From Panorpa germanica (Eukaryota > Arthropoda > Insecta > Mecoptera > Panorpidae), in NCBI GenBank assembly GCA_963678705.1, contig OY783220.1, positions 3,617,001-3,681,000 on the forward strand: DNA of 64,000 bases, written 5' to 3'. Within the stretch, counting starts at the first letter, position 1. The number at the start of each line of letters is the position of its first letter. Below are positions 11,531-24,999 of this stretch, one piece after another. A program made the translations under genes and the position numbers. Below the pieces are notes generated by a model that saw only the letters and a program-made list of their open reading frames with translations, was not told where the DNA came from and did not search any database.

Positions 11531-13199
11531 AGGGAACGAGATTAATGGAAAGAATTTTGTTTGTTAAAATGCATCTCACTTAATTCACTGGTTAATATAA
11601 CAGTCAACTAATATCTATAGTCATATCAGAATAGTTCATTGGACTATACAATAGAGAACTCAATGTAACGTCATGACAAGATATCAACAAATATTTTTAT
11701 ACGAGTTGAACGAAGGTGAACGTCAGTGCCAAGAAAGACTACTCACACGTTTGGCGGCCTAAATTGAGCAACGTTTTAGTTTTATGGATCCTCTGACTCA
11801 CATATCCTCTAAGATTTATGTGTATTTAACAAGTGTATACATGTATTTAAATGTATAATCTTTTACAGTACGAGAATCCAAGTATCTATATAATATGAAA
11901 GCCTTTTGAACAGTATGAAGCGGTATGAACCCAACAACAAGAGATGTTTAATGTGTATTATGATTTCATCATACGAGATACGAGGTTTGAGATGTGGTCT
12001 ATTGAATACAGTATAGTAATTTTATTGAATATACTCCGTACGTAGTGAACCGAATAATTCACAGATCAAAGAGACGAATGGACTCGTATTTTATGTGACT
12101 GGAGAAATGGGAATTCCAACGACACAACTCAGAAGTACGTGCATGGAATAGCAACGGGCTTACTGACTGACCAGGTTATTTGCTATTGAATTTGACACAC
12201 AAATATATGTACCCTTTGTAATCACAAACATAGCGTTTACGTAATATTTATGTAGCAAATATTTTTACACTTGAATTATATATAACAGTAATTAGTAGAT
12301 GGTCTATTAAGAAAGAAATATGCATTCTTTACTTCTATCTTAAGATACTAGATGATTAAACAAAATAGCAGTTAAAATTAACTTGCAAAATTATTATTAT
12401 TTTTAAACTCCTGCGAACGGGGTTACTCATGCGGCAACTAATTGTATAAGCGAAGTTGCCACATCTGACATCGTGTATTCAACAGCGGAAGTAACGGATG
12501 ATTATGATGATATTTTTTGGAAACCTACTATTTTTATTATTTTAACATAACACACCAACAATAAATGAATAGCCTACGCTTTGATATGTTATTAGCACTA
12601 ATACTTAGTTATGGAAATACTATATAATAGATACATTTTGTCACTGAATGAATTCTCCCTGATAATATACTCGTATTTGAAGCCAGGACGAGTCTATGAC
12701 ACAACCACATCCTGTGCGACATGTCTACTCCATCCTGTAATTTCCGAAACATTTTCAAGCATTGACCCCGACATGTAAGCAGTCTGAGTTCTATAGCAGC
12801 TACATCAAATCGTCTGGTCTAACTGTATCTCAAAGCTAACCACATTAAGATTATTCTATGGGCATGTAGTTCATTAGAAAGACGTTGTTTGTTCTCTTAC
12901 TAAGAAGGTAATTCTTCAATGGAAACTTTTAAGGAGTTCGTTCGATTTATTATGATACGTTTGTTTGTCGTCAGGACCATAAACTATCCAGCTGAAATTT
13001 TGTGCACACTCCGAACTGATGATGCAGAGAAGAATACATACACACAATATTTAAATAATCCATTAAAAAAAATGTATAACTTTGTAATAATATTTTTTAT
13101 ATTTTATTAAAATGAATTTTTAAAGAATTGTTACTGACAGAGTATAGAAGAAAGAAGATAGAAGGCTGAAATAAGGAGTATGTAAGGAATAAGTATAAG
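11531..13199. other. Non-coding stretch
   Basis: No recognised feature. Somewhat GC-richer islands at 12100-12180 and 12420-12530 have no open frame of note. Confidence 0.5.
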
Positions 13200-13374
13200 T
13201 ATATATAAGGAATAAGGATTATAAGAACAAATTACTATATACAATTTATTCAGTGATTAAAATTTGTTACTACAGCATTAGTGGTGAACTAAGGGACATG
13301 CTTTCAGACAATCCAGAAGAAATTCAGAAAGTGCTCGAACTTCTAACTGATATAAACTTAATAAATCAAATTTA
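13200..13374 (+). pseudogene. LINE ORF2 extreme C-terminus
   Basis: Open in one frame and ending SGELRDMLSDNPEEIQKVLE, LLTDINLINQI, TAA. That is the typical terminal helix of jockey/CR1-like LINE polymerases. No zinc knuckle remains upstream. The assignment rests only on the terminal motif and its likeness to the other fragments here. Confidence 0.45.
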
Positions 13375-14120
13375 ACTAAAAGAATTAAAATAATTTCAGA
13401 CAAACATGACATTCACGTTGAAATTATCTCAAATTCTAAAATAAGAAAATAAAAGAGTTTGTTACTAAAATATAGACTGCGTATTAATGGTCTTCTTATC
13501 GTGTCAGATCTCTCCGTTTCCGTTTTAGTCCTCCGTTCAGATTTTAGAGTGAACAAGTCGTACGATAGATCTAATTGGTGAACTGATGTAATGGTCTAAA
13601 AGACACGTAATAACTTACTTCACAGACAAAATAATAAAAAAAAGTCACCTTTCTGTGAATTATTCACACTTGAATGTACTTCACCTGATACATATTTTTC
13701 TTGTAGTTATAGAAACTAGGGTGTATACTAAACCTTAAATAAAGTTAGAACAAAGAGAGTTGTTAGAACCCCTGAAAATAGAACGCCAATGAGATTGTGT
13801 GGTGTATGTAAAATACGACTTCTTTGTAAAATATTATTTTATTAGGTGAAACAAAAACCTTAACTTGGGAAGGGATCGTTGAGAAATATTTACCTCGTAC
13901 CACTACCAGCATCTGTATTGGAGTATCCTGTGTATCAGGTCTCAGTCAGCCCTAGCCCTTTGTGACCTACATCAATAGCATAATACACCTTACCTTACCT
14001 AACATTATTCTTTGAATATCTCACCCTAGAGGAAGAACATTTTCTATAGAATACAAACAATACAATTACTGAGGAAAAGAATAAAATCGAGAATAAGGAA
14101 AGGGCATCCAATTCCTGCTT

Positions 14121-14222
14121 TAGTTCCAGTTCCAGTTCCAGTTCCAGTTCCTGTTGTCCTGTTTCATTCTGTTTGTTATGTAATACTATACTCGACATCG
14201 ACATCTACGCCGACGCCGACGC
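14121..14222 (+). repeat. (AGTTCC)n array and adjacent (GACATC)/(GACGCC) array
   Basis: AGTTCC about five times (14122-14151), then CGACATCGACATC and GCCGACGCCGACG at 14193-14222. The Glu-Leu repeat frame on the minus strand is this array translated. Confidence 0.85.
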
Positions 14223-14609
14223 GTATAAAACTTTATGCGGGCCTCTCTTCTGTGTACTCATGAATTTCGGCCGCGTTTACACTTATACCATTTATATCTT
14301 CCAATAACATTTAAGTATTTCAACATATTCTTTTATTTTTATTTATTTTGGTAAATGTTTGGAGTATACATTCGATCCCATTGACTTTAAATGGGTTGAT
14401 AAGAGTAAACAAATAAACACTACGGAATCACTACATTAATTGTTTTATTCTTAGTCTCTGGAGGTAATTAAGTAATTGTCGGTTATGTAAAAGTACACAC
14501 AGGTTCGCATCAAATACATTAAATTTACCGCAAGTAATATGAGAGAGCAGTGCCACTTTTAAGCCTTATTCCCACTCATTGTTTTGATATTTAATTTGCG
14601 TTTTTCTTT

Positions 14610-15030
14610 AATATTTTAATCTAGATTTCAGGTTTTCAGAATAGGTATTCCTTATCTCATTTATATTTTAATTTGAGTTTAATTAATTTAGTTGGTGCGC
14701 ATGCATCGTTAGTAGTTTAAATTCTGATAGTTCGACAGTTAGTGAAGTTATTGAAAGTGGAATATTTAAAATAGCTGCTTCTAATAACAATTAATAATAG
14801 AGATTGCTATTCTTTTTTATTTTTAAGAAACGTCCATTAAACTTTAGAACATTTTGAAGGTTATAATATAATATAGTTTTTGCTAATTTAGTATTTTTAA
14901 TTTGGAAACATTGGTCCTTAAGGTTCTAAAAAACTAAAGATAAATTAAATCTAAATTAAAAATGGTGCAGGTATTGACTACACATATTCCCATATACTAA
15001 ACAATTTAAATAAAAAATAAAATTAAACGC
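14610..15030 (+). repeat. Dispersed repeat, uninterrupted copy
   Basis: TTCAGGTTTTCAGAATA, TTTTAATTTGAGTTTAATTA, GGTGCGCATGCAT, GTTCGACAGTTAG, ATAATATAATATAGTTTTT and TTAAAAATGGTGCAGGTATT all recur in order at 56400-57890, where the repeat is split by Helitrons. Class unknown and no coding capacity. Confidence 0.6.
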
Positions 15031-16194
15031 TCCTAAACACAACTTGTGGTGCAGGCCCCCCTCTTTCCCTATATACTGCGATTTTTTTTTTTAAATTTCT
15101 TATTAATACGTCAAGAAAAAGAAAAAGAAAAAAAATTGTAAGAAAGGTAGATTATTAGATCCCAAAAATCTCGTGAGAGCTAATAATAAAATTCTTCAAA
15201 AAACGGTGGTGTGCGCTGAATGGTTTGGTTGTGAGACTGCCTGAGTAGTAACAAATATTGAAACACTTATTTTTTGTTTAAAGTGTGGGCTTCCTTTAAG
15301 CGTCCATGTGTGAGAGAAGGGAATCGGGATGAAGACCTACGCACCAAGGCTACTGAGTAGTTCTTCGAAGCAGCCTGGTTGGAAATACCAAAATTTCTCC
15401 TTGCACTCGTCAATCATAACACTTTTGACAAAAGCCAATTTCGGACACCCTAGTACTGGTCCTTAACTCTGCTACCTTAAAGAAATAAAAACAAGGAACA
15501 ATTTTCTATATTTTGCAGTTCAGGTAAGAAGTTGACCATTTTTAGGTTAAATTAGCCAAATCAATTCGCCTGTATCTCAAAAAACTAGACGTGATAGACC
15601 AAATGTAGGTTTTCAACTAAAAATGACCTAGAAGCAGTTAGGGCACTCAAGCACCAAAATGTGTTTCGGCACATTGTATATTCCAGTAAGAGAGCTTAAT
15701 TTGCAAATTAATTTTTAGAATATAAAGTATAAAAAAAGTATTTAAATAACCTTAAAAACAAAAAAGAAAATTCTTGTTTTAATTAGTGAAGCAGGGGCTA
15801 TCTGAAGAATTAATTCCTTCCGGGTATATTAATATATTATAAAAAAGATCTTCGTGTGAGATATTTAGGTATATACGCGTATACAAAGTAAAAAAAGACC
15901 AACCTAGCGTGGAAATACATCCAAGATTAATATTTAAGCTGTCAACAAGGACAAGCGCGCCCTTGATGACTATACGGATCCTTTTTATCTCACTTTTCTT
16001 TTTAGCGAAGGTATTTATTTATATGCATAAATTTACATTTTTTGAGTAAAGAAATAAATAATACATTCTTCCATGTTTTGTTTACATTTTAATATTGTAT
16101 TTTAGAAAATGTTATATTTCAAACTAATATTAGGCGGCACAGTGCTATGGGTGAGAGGTCATCAAATTGTTTACTAGGTTGCAAGCAGATTCTA
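15031..16194. other. Non-coding stretch
   Basis: Nothing recognised except a TIR-element terminus at 16168-16184. Confidence 0.5.
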
Positions 16195-16350
16195 CAAAAG
16201 ATGCCCGTTGATAAACCAAAATTTATAACAGCAGTAGCTATGAATAGATCATTCTTGTTGTCGGGATATATAATATAAGAAAAAGTAGAACATTTTTAGT
16301 TGCGATAAAAGGCTACGTGCCTAGGAAGCCCGAGAAATAATATATAAAAA
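16195..16350 (+). mobile_element. LINE tail, GGAAGCCC subfamily
   Basis: Encodes AVAMNRSFLLSGY, then the conserved 3' UTR GCGATAAAAGGCTACGTGCC, TAGGAAGCCCG and an A-rich tail. Related tails are at 26221, 48559 and 50950. A TIR-element end (TCAAATTGTTTACTAGG, 16168-16184) abuts it upstream. Confidence 0.65.
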
Positions 16351-16948
16351 AAAGATAATGCCCTTCTTGTGCAACTTCTTTCTTAATTTTTACTGCAGTG
16401 TTTTAATAAGTAAACATACAGTGGTTATTTCAGTGTTTAAAAGTTATTTATTTCAGTAGTTAAAAGTTTATTCAGCTTCGAATGTAACATATGAAAATAC
16501 CTAATTAAATGAAATGGCTTAAATGCTTTCAAAATATTTCGTTACCAGAATTTCAAATGAACTACAAACATTATCTTTTATGTCTCATGACACTTTTCTG
16601 CGGTTTTGTTCATTTCTGTTAACATATATTTAGCGTAAAGTTCTCTTCAGATTATATATTTTCTTAACCTTAATACTACAAACCACCAAATTAAATACTT
16701 CGCCCATTATTGCCAAAAATAAAATTCAAGGACAACATGTAACTGTGTCATTGATTGTATTACAATTTCTGCAGATACATTGTTTCAGAATAGAGTTGCC
16801 AACTTTCTGAAGTATCTACCACTGGGTGAAATATTAAAAAACACATGAGCTTGGTTATTGACAGGATATTGAGCGTGGCTGGATAATAGTAATGTAAGGA
16901 TAATTATCTACATTTTTTTTTTTAAATTAGTTTAAGAATATTTTAATT

Positions 16949-17125
16949 TCATTTTAATTTTAATTTTGTGTCTCGTAAAAATTGTAGTACTTTGTTAATA
17001 TTAGTGTCATTGTCATAAAATATGTCAGTAATGTAGTCGTCTAGTTGTAAATTTTGTCTTACCTAGTGAAGTTTATTAAATTGTAGTAGCAGGTGTTCAA
17101 TTGTTAATTCTTTATTGTAAATGTC
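16949..17125 (-). pseudogene. LINE ORF2 C-terminus, decayed
   Basis: Minus-strand frame NKELTIEHLLLQFNKLH, stop, VRQNLQLDDYITDIFYDND, then NINKVLQFLRDTKLKLK and TGA at 16951-16949. It matches the layout of the 3733-3915 fragment (EH...NK..RQN...N.NK.L..L..TKL). Cys is replaced by Phe in the fourth ligand position. Confidence 0.55.
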
Positions 17126-19439
17126 ATTGATGATTTATTGAAAAAAATGTTTTTGTAAAGTTTATTGCAACGCATTACGACTTTTCGTAGTTTGAACTAT
17201 ATTTCATACTTTCCTGTTTTTCTCAGAACGATTTACAATGAAATAGACTCGTTAAATAAAATAGGCGTGACTGAATGCAATTAGCAGGTGTTATTAGATA
17301 AAATACAGTAGGTAAATACTTTTCTTTGAACAAGAAAAAAAAAAGAAAACTTCAGTAATTTATTTAAAAACATTTCCCCAGAACAATATAATTAGTCCTT
17401 GTGCTCAAGCAGCCGTGAAAGTCTGAAAATTAATTTCTATTGTTAATAAAACAAACGACACAATAAGCAGATGATTTTTATTTATTTCCAGTACTGTTTA
17501 TGTAAATGATGTACATTAAGATATTTTCTCAGTATCATTAATTTTTAATCTACTTCTAAAAGGTTTCCATAAAAGAAAAACTGAGAAATGAAGAAGGAAA
17601 ACACGGAAAATAAAATGAAATGAAATATATCCCGTGGGACCGGACCAGCCTTTGTTTTAGACATTCTCTGCGTATATTTTATTTTTATATTTGTATGAAA
17701 TGGATTTAAATTAAAGTATATAACTTTAAGAACCTAGTTTTGTGAATGTGAGAATATATATTAAACAAATTGGAAAGTTATATTTATTGACATTAGTTTG
17801 TTGCCAAATATTTCTGATGAAAAATAACACTAAGACTTTTTTTATTAAATGAGGAAATAATGTAATCTGTCTATGAGTAAGTAACAAAATGGTTTCATCT
17901 TAATTTCTATTTTTTTAACTTATCAAAACAGTTACCTATTTCAGTACAGTAAGTCAATCCCACCTCAAAATCTTTTGTGTAATATGTGTAAATTATGATT
18001 CTGTCTGGTATTGACGAAATGCTCTTACAGGGCAGTAAATAAAGTCCCAAAACTATCTGTTAAAAATAACAGCACCTAGCCAAATTTGTAACAATATCTA
18101 TTAGAGTTTCTTTGTCGTCACACCTACACCTGCTTTTACTCTCAACTCCAAGCTGGGCTAACTTTACATTGAAAGGTCCATGGATACTTACCAAAAAAGA
18201 TAAATAATGTCTATGCTGGAACCGCTCATTCTCCTTTACAAACTTGACATTCTTAATATGATTTTTGTCACTTCAATAATTTCTCATTAATTGTCCATCT
18301 GAATTCTTCTTCCTCGGTGTACCCCATCCCCATCCCCATCGATTGAGATTCCACAGATTGAGACAACCAACAGTGGGCAAATCACGTAACTTGTTGTCAT
18401 GTTACAACTTACAACATATTGGAAATTAATTAAACAACTATAACTCATGTTCCGGTAATATCGAATATAGTTTAAACTAACTTAGACAGCTAAGTTTACC
18501 ATGTTTCCATTAAAACTGTACAACTAGTATTAGCAGAAGTGTTAACTTGATGATTAAATAGTCATGGTAGTCTTCAACTACTAATGTAGTCTTACCTACG
18601 TAAACTATTATGTTACCAACACTCTTAGACAACATTATAGGCCGCATGTCGCGTTAATATGATATACTCTACTCGTATGCATGAAAGCCGAAGGCTACAG
18701 ATAATACTCGTAATACGATGATGGTGTCGGTGATGGTGTTGCATGGAGCCGAGTATGATGACGTAAATCTGTGTCGCTGTTATCATACTTACTATGTAAA
18801 TACGGTTAGTGTGCTTTCATGGTAAACAGATGAGCGTTTATCAAACTGACATTAACGCTACAATAATACAGTTCAGAGTTCATATGAACACGCAACTAAA
18901 TAATCTAGAATCACTTTTAATTTACAAGAGTTTTCAAATTTACTGAGTATTTCAAATTCTCATTAGTATAGAACGGTGCAACGGTACGTAAAGTGAGGAA
19001 GCTATTGAAGCTATTGAATCATACCATCGTTTACCATCCTTGCACGTTAAGTGCGTCTGATAAGTCTTTAAGCTTCTCTCACATTGGAACAAACTACTTG
19101 CAAAGGCAGACTATCGTCTACTTGGTTAAAAGGTTAGAACTCTTGCAATGCAGCATACTTGTCGTAGTTGTTTGTTCTTTAAAAGTGGTTGTTGTCACAA
19201 ACCACAAACCGATTGACATCACACCTCATCAAACTTCGCACGATTTTCTGTTGTAGAGTTTATTGAAATTGAACGCATTTTACTCTTTATATCATGAAAA
19301 CAATTTTTTGCTTTAGTGCTTATCAATAAATTAATATCTCAGTTAACTGAGATGGAGCCACAGGTTTGAAATAAACGTATGACTTTCAGTGTAAAAGGTT
19401 AATCACAAGGTAGTACGTATTTTTTTAATTATAATTTGA
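17126..19439. other. Non-coding stretch
   Basis: Only the CCCCAT array. The open frame at 18993-19256 is not ATG-initiated and not recognised. Confidence 0.5.
18322..18341 (+). repeat. (CCCCAT)3 array
   Basis: CCCCATCCCCATCCCCATCG. Confidence 0.85.
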
Positions 19440-19985
19440 CAGGAAGGAGGGACATTAGAATCGAGGAGAAAATGAAAAATGCCGAAAGCAAAATCTTAAC
19501 GAAAATAAGGGAAGAGAGTATGAAGGAGGGTGGAAGAGGAGGAACGAAAAGGAGAATGGAGTGCTTATAACGGTATGGTGACGGAAGAGGCAGAGAGAAG
19601 AAGAGACGAAGGCACAAGTGTGGAAGAGGAGCTAAGGAGAAGAGACACAGAGATACAGCAGCAGGAAAAATGGAAAAAATTGATAATAGCAAATATAATA
19701 AAAAATACTCGAGGATTTGGGAGAGGGAGATACTGGAATACACACGAGAAAAAGAGACGATAATAAGAATCGCAAAATTTAGATTAGGAACGAAGATAAA
19801 AGTAACAGATACTGAGAAAATAGAGAGAAAAAGATGTACAAGGTGTACTGAAGAGAAATAGAAAAGCTGGAGCACATTAAGCATTCATGTAGGAAAAGAG
19901 TAAAAAGTGAAAAGAAGATTGTGGAGGCAGTGAAAGGAAGAGGTGTATGGAGGAGATAGAGAGAATGAGTAGATAGAATAAGCAA
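19440..19985 (+). pseudogene. GA-rich LINE family, C-terminal ORF2 remnant
   Basis: Shows the family order: EEEERK region, IWEREILEYTREKE, IAKFRLGTK, then RCTRCTEE and (shifted frame) KLEHIKHSCR. This is the ARFRLGNE...CxxC...EHI...C signature of an APE-type LINE end. Frameshifts separate the pieces. Confidence 0.6.
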
Positions 19986-21022
19986 CACAAATGAAATGTA
20001 ATTAATCACAATGATTTGTAATTTAATGATTTAAGGCGAAAAGGTGTAGTGCCCAATGGCAAAAACATTACAATAAGAATAACAGTAACTAACATCGTTC
20101 TTTATTTCCCTCTTGCAGTTAGCAAAACAGTTTATGGGATTACCTCTTATCTTAATAATAAAATTTGTCTTTATTACAATATCTATGTTATGTAAATTAT
20201 TCAAAAATAGAAATAATAATAGTAGTTGACACAGCTTCAATTGACCTTAGCACTGTAACAAACAAAATAACGTCATAAAAATGTATTTCAGAAGGAAAAA
20301 TCTCTGTGCATACACTGTTTAGCGGTTATGTTTTTCCCCTGTAACCACCCCGTACACCCCATAGTGGTCCTAGTACTCACAACTAGCAAACCTCACGGAT
20401 ATTGCACTGACAACCAAGCGGAACTAATGTGGCCCCTTTACTATTACAGTTACCCGTTTTGATATTTATTACGGTTGTATGTGTTATGGAGCGTCTCTAC
20501 TGAAACAACATTTCTGTACAATACTTTTTATGTTCAATTCACACTCATTACAACAATATAAGTGTGAGTAGAGCATAAAATATGTTGTACCAGTGAAAAT
20601 GCTCCTTTATATGACGGTGGTGAGTTATTCCTTGTTTCACCAGTTACTTACTTCTTAAAACTAAAACTGTTCGAAACAACCCTCAACTAAATTATTGACA
20701 CCTTTGTAAATAGTAGATGGATAAACTACTTCAAGGTCAAATATCAATCGACCGTTACTGAATTCGCTAGATTCGATATTTGTACATATATATATATAGT
20801 TACGAATTTACGGGATCGTCGCATGATATACAGATTACGGCGACAAAAACAAAAGCTAGTGTTGATTTGAATTGTTTTTGTAGTTAGAATTGTTTTTGTA
20901 GTGAGAATTGAATTGTGGTGAAAATAAGCGGTCTAATAAAAAGTGTGAATCATTTGGATTTTTCAATTGTGGCTATTATTAATTAATTAAAAGTTACAAC
21001 GTGACTTATTTACTAAACATAA
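19986..21022. other. Non-coding stretch
   Basis: Nothing recognised; a short (TA)n lies near 20790. Confidence 0.5.
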
Positions 21023-21250
21023 TTACTCCGCTCGGTAATTAAAAGAACCCAGTCGCAGGCGAAATACGGCACATAAAAAGAAAACACGTCGTCGCCCAGA
21101 AAAATTGTAACAATATATATATAACATTCCAGCTACTATTAATGTAAAAGTTACAAGAAGACAGAAAGCGCATATTACTGCAAAATTACGCTTGGCAATA
21201 TCCCACACGGAACAATCGCACGCCGCTCTATGTAATATTGTAAACAACAA
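21023..21250 (-). CDS. Candidate exon with a transmembrane segment (unassigned)
   Basis: Open on the minus strand to TAA for about 75 codons. After DCSVWDIAKRN comes a 26-residue hydrophobic span (FAVICAFCLLVTFTLIVAGM then LYIYCY), then SGRRR and a basic Arg/Phe-rich tail. There is no ATG before the hydrophobic part. TTGTTGTTTACAATATTACATAG just upstream is a usable 3' splice site, so it would be a terminal exon. A single-pass membrane protein ending is the reading if it is real. No family recognised and no upstream exon found. The surrounding DNA (21023-21480) has no repeat matches in the window. Confidence 0.25.
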   Translation of the reverse strand: MLFTILHRAACDCSVWDIAKRNFAVICAFCLLVTFTLIVAGMLYIYCYNFSGRRRVFFLCAVFRLRLGSFNYRAE

Positions 21251-22590
21251 CGATTAGAAAATATTTGCACCAGCCGGCTTTCTATAAAACGTACGTAAAT
21301 ATTTGCCACAGCAATATTAATTATCTAAACAATTTAATGAATGCGATGTAAGCGCCATCGTTACCGTTACCGCTTATCTTTCGTACTAAACCAGTATATG
21401 TTTAGTCTATTATTACGTCGTTAGTTTGAACTGGCTCTTATATTACTGGCCATTAGGTGCGAAGCTCGTTACCGCGATAACTTCCAATTAAAACAAAGAT
21501 AAAATAGTTAAAGTTAACGCAAAACGAAATATTCCAATTAAAAACTTAATATTTTAATTCTAGATACTTATATTAAATCGATGAAGGAAAGTAGCTAGTA
21601 ATAAAGTAAAACTTCCAACTACTGGTACTTTACCCTTAGAAGGTAATCCATAAAACACTTGCTCGTAGTTACCCAGACTGCACTCCGTTTTACCGTTGAG
21701 CCACTAAGCTACATAACTCATGGATATATGCCCGTGTAGGACAAGCCATTTGTTTTTATTTTATTTACTTTTTAATGGCTTATTTTCATTATATCGGCCA
21801 TGTTTCCACTATGAAATATGAGGCATAAATATTATTTTCACTATCGTGGTAAAAATCTCAGGTTTTCACTTTTTATTACAGTTGTAAATTAGAACGAATA
21901 GGCTCGTCGCTCCTTCTTCGAGCACCCTTCTTTCTTCGTCGACACCCTTCCTTTTGGAAAGCCTAATGCTCTTCATGTTGTTGCTGTTTTTTTTTTTTTT
22001 TTTTCATTTTGCCTTTGTTCTTCCGTTCCTTAACACACATTATTTATACGAGCATTAAGTTCTTATCCTCGTAAAACTCATGAGACAACCCGACACTTCC
22101 TTAATCGTAGAGATTTTTAAATTTTCTTGGAAAAAGAAAATGGGTTAAGTTTGATATAACGCTTATGCGTTAACCGGGGGACTCTTGGTGACTTATGTGT
22201 AGAAAAACATCAACTTTAAAACTTATACATTAACAAGGGTGGAGAAAAAAATATGTTTTTGTTTTTGCTGAAAAATATACAACAGACACACCAAGTTAAA
22301 AAAGTATTTTGTCTTAACTGAAATGTTTTTCTGTGCTAGAGTTCCTCTTGTTTTGACCAGTATGTGTAATTCCAATTATATGTTTCATCAAATTATTTAT
22401 AACAAGCATAGTGTTATCTCGCTTAAAAATAATTACGTTTCTCTTACATAACAAAAATTACCATTTACATAAACAAAGTTACATGTTACGTAAGTAGAAA
22501 TCAGTTTAAGTTCTGCCGCACACGGCAAGCGTATTTAACCAATGGTTATCAATACACAAAATTGAGATCTTTTCATTGTCTTGAAAATTA
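21251..22590. other. Non-coding stretch, first 230 bases possibly conserved
   Basis: 21251-21480 is repeat-free in this window, with TTAATTATCTAAAC, CGATGTAAGCGCCATCG and a GTTACC doublet. The remainder holds the poly(T) and nothing else recognised. Confidence 0.35.
21987..22004 (+). repeat. Poly(T) run
   Basis: 18 T in a row. It could be the reversed tail of an old minus-strand retroposon, but no body is recognisable beside it. Confidence 0.8.
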
Positions 22591-22729
22591 AGAAAGTAGC
22601 ATCACTAAAACCACTGTAACTTGTAACTTGCCACATATCGTAAGAAGGTTGGTACTTTCTAAATATCATATGTATTTGTCAATAGTGGCGCAATTTATAT
22701 GTCATCCTACGAACTTATTGAGTAATGTG
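22591..22729 (-). mobile_element. mariner-type terminal fragment, inverted relative to 9291
   Basis: Reverse complement of the 9291 fragment over its whole length, including the end motif CACATTACTCAATAAGTTCG. It has AATTGCGCCACTATTGACAA where 9291 has a decayed version. Confidence 0.5.
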
Positions 22730-23459
22730 ATTAACTAATTTTGAAATTGCATTAAATAAGTAGTCTTAAATAAATTCTCTTTGTATACAATTATATCAGT
22801 AACCGACAACGAAATGTAAAGAAACTAAGTGTCGCAAAAGACGCAACCCGATTTTTAACTAGTTAAACTTAACTAAAATCCCAAGCGCTACAGGTAAATT
22901 CCACTTTTTTCAAATTTAATTTAGATGCTGAGAGGTCCCCAGTGAAAATACTACACTGTAACATAACTACAAAAATAATAAAATTATTATACGAAGTAAA
23001 AGCTTTAGTTAGTTCTATAATACACGTAAAGTTTAGTGTGACTATGGCGCACCTGTAGCATATTCTATTAAGCTTTGAAAAAGTCGAGCTTTCATTCTAT
23101 GTACAAATAAAAATTCCATTAAGCACATTTAGTGTTACACAGCGAAGAATTCAATTTTATATTATTACATAAAGTTAAGTTGTTTCTTTGCATTTGAAAT
23201 AACATTATTAATAATGTAATAATTTTTAAACATAAAAGAAAAACAATTCAAAGTCAACAGCTTTCAGTAATTGTGTTCTGGTGTAAATCCCACAAGTCGG
23301 GTTTTTTTTATACACAACTCTTGTAAGGTTTTTTGTCGTGTTCAAATGAAAAACAAAAATACAAATTTTAAATTCCAAGGTAGAAAATTGAAACACTTTA
23401 ATTATCTTGTAGAAAAGTAGTTACTTACAATGCAAGATAATTCTATATGAGAAATGAAA

Positions 23460-23545
23460 AATAAACCATGGAATTAGCTCGCAGTAAGCTAGTACCTATG
23501 AAACTTGCACTCAAAGACAATTTTCTATCTGGGATTGTAGAAATG
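23460..23545 (+). repeat. Dispersed repeat fragment shared with 31620
   Basis: GGAATTAGCTCGCAGTAAGC, then AAAGACAATTTTCTATCTGGG, aligns with 31632-31705. The tail is lost. Confidence 0.4.
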
Positions 23546-23659
23546 CTTTGTTTCAAATACAGCATTTGTAAATCAAATAATGAGAGAAACTCACAAGTAA
23601 TTAAGAAATAGTTGTGTACCTTAATCGTAATTTTAAAAGATTAAAGAATGTTATAAATT

Positions 23660-23780
23660 CTTGTTCAATAGGTTTGTGAACCATGACTTAATTTCTATAA
23701 AGCGGTACTAAATGTATATTGAAAGAATTGGTTACCAGAACCTCAAATTTCCAATTTTTTAATAAATTTTAAAGGAATCC
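23660..23780 (+). mobile_element. Fragment of the TA-flanked TIR element
   Basis: TAGGTTTGTGAACCATGACT, TAATTTCTATAAAGCGGTAC and GGTTACCAGAACCTCAAATT match the left 100 bases of the 60018 copy. The other end is missing. It stops shortly before the 23857 element. Confidence 0.6.
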
Positions 23781-23856
23781 AAGGTTATAAAAAATTGCAA
23801 TGCATGGTACGTCATATCCGATGGTTTGCAATCTCTTTTATACAACAAAGACGTAT

Positions 23857-24117
23857 CCCAGTAAACATTTTGTGAAGTGCCCTATTTTGTAACGTTTCTA
23901 TCACTATTTCACTTCAATTATAGTTCGCAACAACTTTATCTTCATTTGTATTCCGACAGGTGGAGTGGTTCTGTCATCTGTAGCCGATAAAAGAGACATT
24001 TCATATGAAGAATTGTGAGAAACTGAACTATAAATGAACTCTTTCATGACAAAAAAATCATACGCATCTCCAATATGATGTCAAAGTGACTCCAAAATGC
24101 TCCAAAATGTTTACTGG
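23857..24117 (+). mobile_element. CCCAGTAAAC TIR element
   Basis: 261 bp from CCCAGTAAACATTTTGTGAA to CCAAAATGTTTACTGG. Interior landmarks are TCAACTTTATCTTCATTTG-like sequence, ATTCCGACAGGTGGAG, GTAGCCGATAAAA and CTGAACTATAAATGAACTC. No coding capacity. Confidence 0.75.
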
Positions 24118-24999
24118 AATATGTGTGTGTGTCATACGTCATTTACTTCTAACAGCTGGCTTGTGTATCCCATGATAAGGTTACTTTCTTCTGCGAGGTA
24201 TTATGCATAGCTAAAACATGCGGTAAAACTGAAATTCAAATTTTAATTTGAAATATACATCATATTAAAATTTTTCAAATATTTTTTAATTAAGGATAAA
24301 AAACACCCATAAAAAATTAGTTCATTATAAAGCATACCATAATCGTATTACCTTGAGTATTTGAAGTTAATTACCCGTTAAAATTTTTCATACTTAAATT
24401 TTGGTTTTTCAGAAACGTTAAGCTACTGGATAAAAGTTTTAAATTTTCCAAATATCTATTCTTCGCATGTGTTATTACAAGATGCCCGACAATAAGAATC
24501 GCAATAAACCTTATTCGAACGACTTGTTTATCTCTCCCGCCCCTCCACACTTGAAGACACCCTTCGTCTCATTCCACTCCGTTTCCCCCTTTGCAATTGT
24601 AATATTTATTTAGCAATAACCCATATATGCTATTTTTCGCGCTAGCTAGGTCATTGCTCTGATGTACGCATTACGAGTAATCTTATCACTAAGACATTTC
24701 ATTTCCATTATCGACTTCCCGTAAACATAAATAATCTTCGTAACTCTCAGAAATTCACTCAAGGAGCAACATATTCACAAGAACCACTACACATTCTGTA
24801 ATCTGATTTTCTCATTACTAATCCTCATAACACGTCCCTTTCCGCTATGTAATTCCCTTTACCCTTCATAATATAATTTTGAACTTAAAGCTTCACGAGA
24901 CTAACAGGATTGCAATTATCTCCATGTAGTTTCATGCTATAGTCACATAGTGTATATTGTTTCTAGTGAAATTATACTCCAGTAAAACTACCCATAAAC
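24118..24999. other. Non-coding stretch
   Basis: Nothing recognised. Confidence 0.5.

Noticed and set aside
13995..14204. Glu-Leu repeat protein frame
   Set aside because: Translation of the AGTTCC hexamer array.
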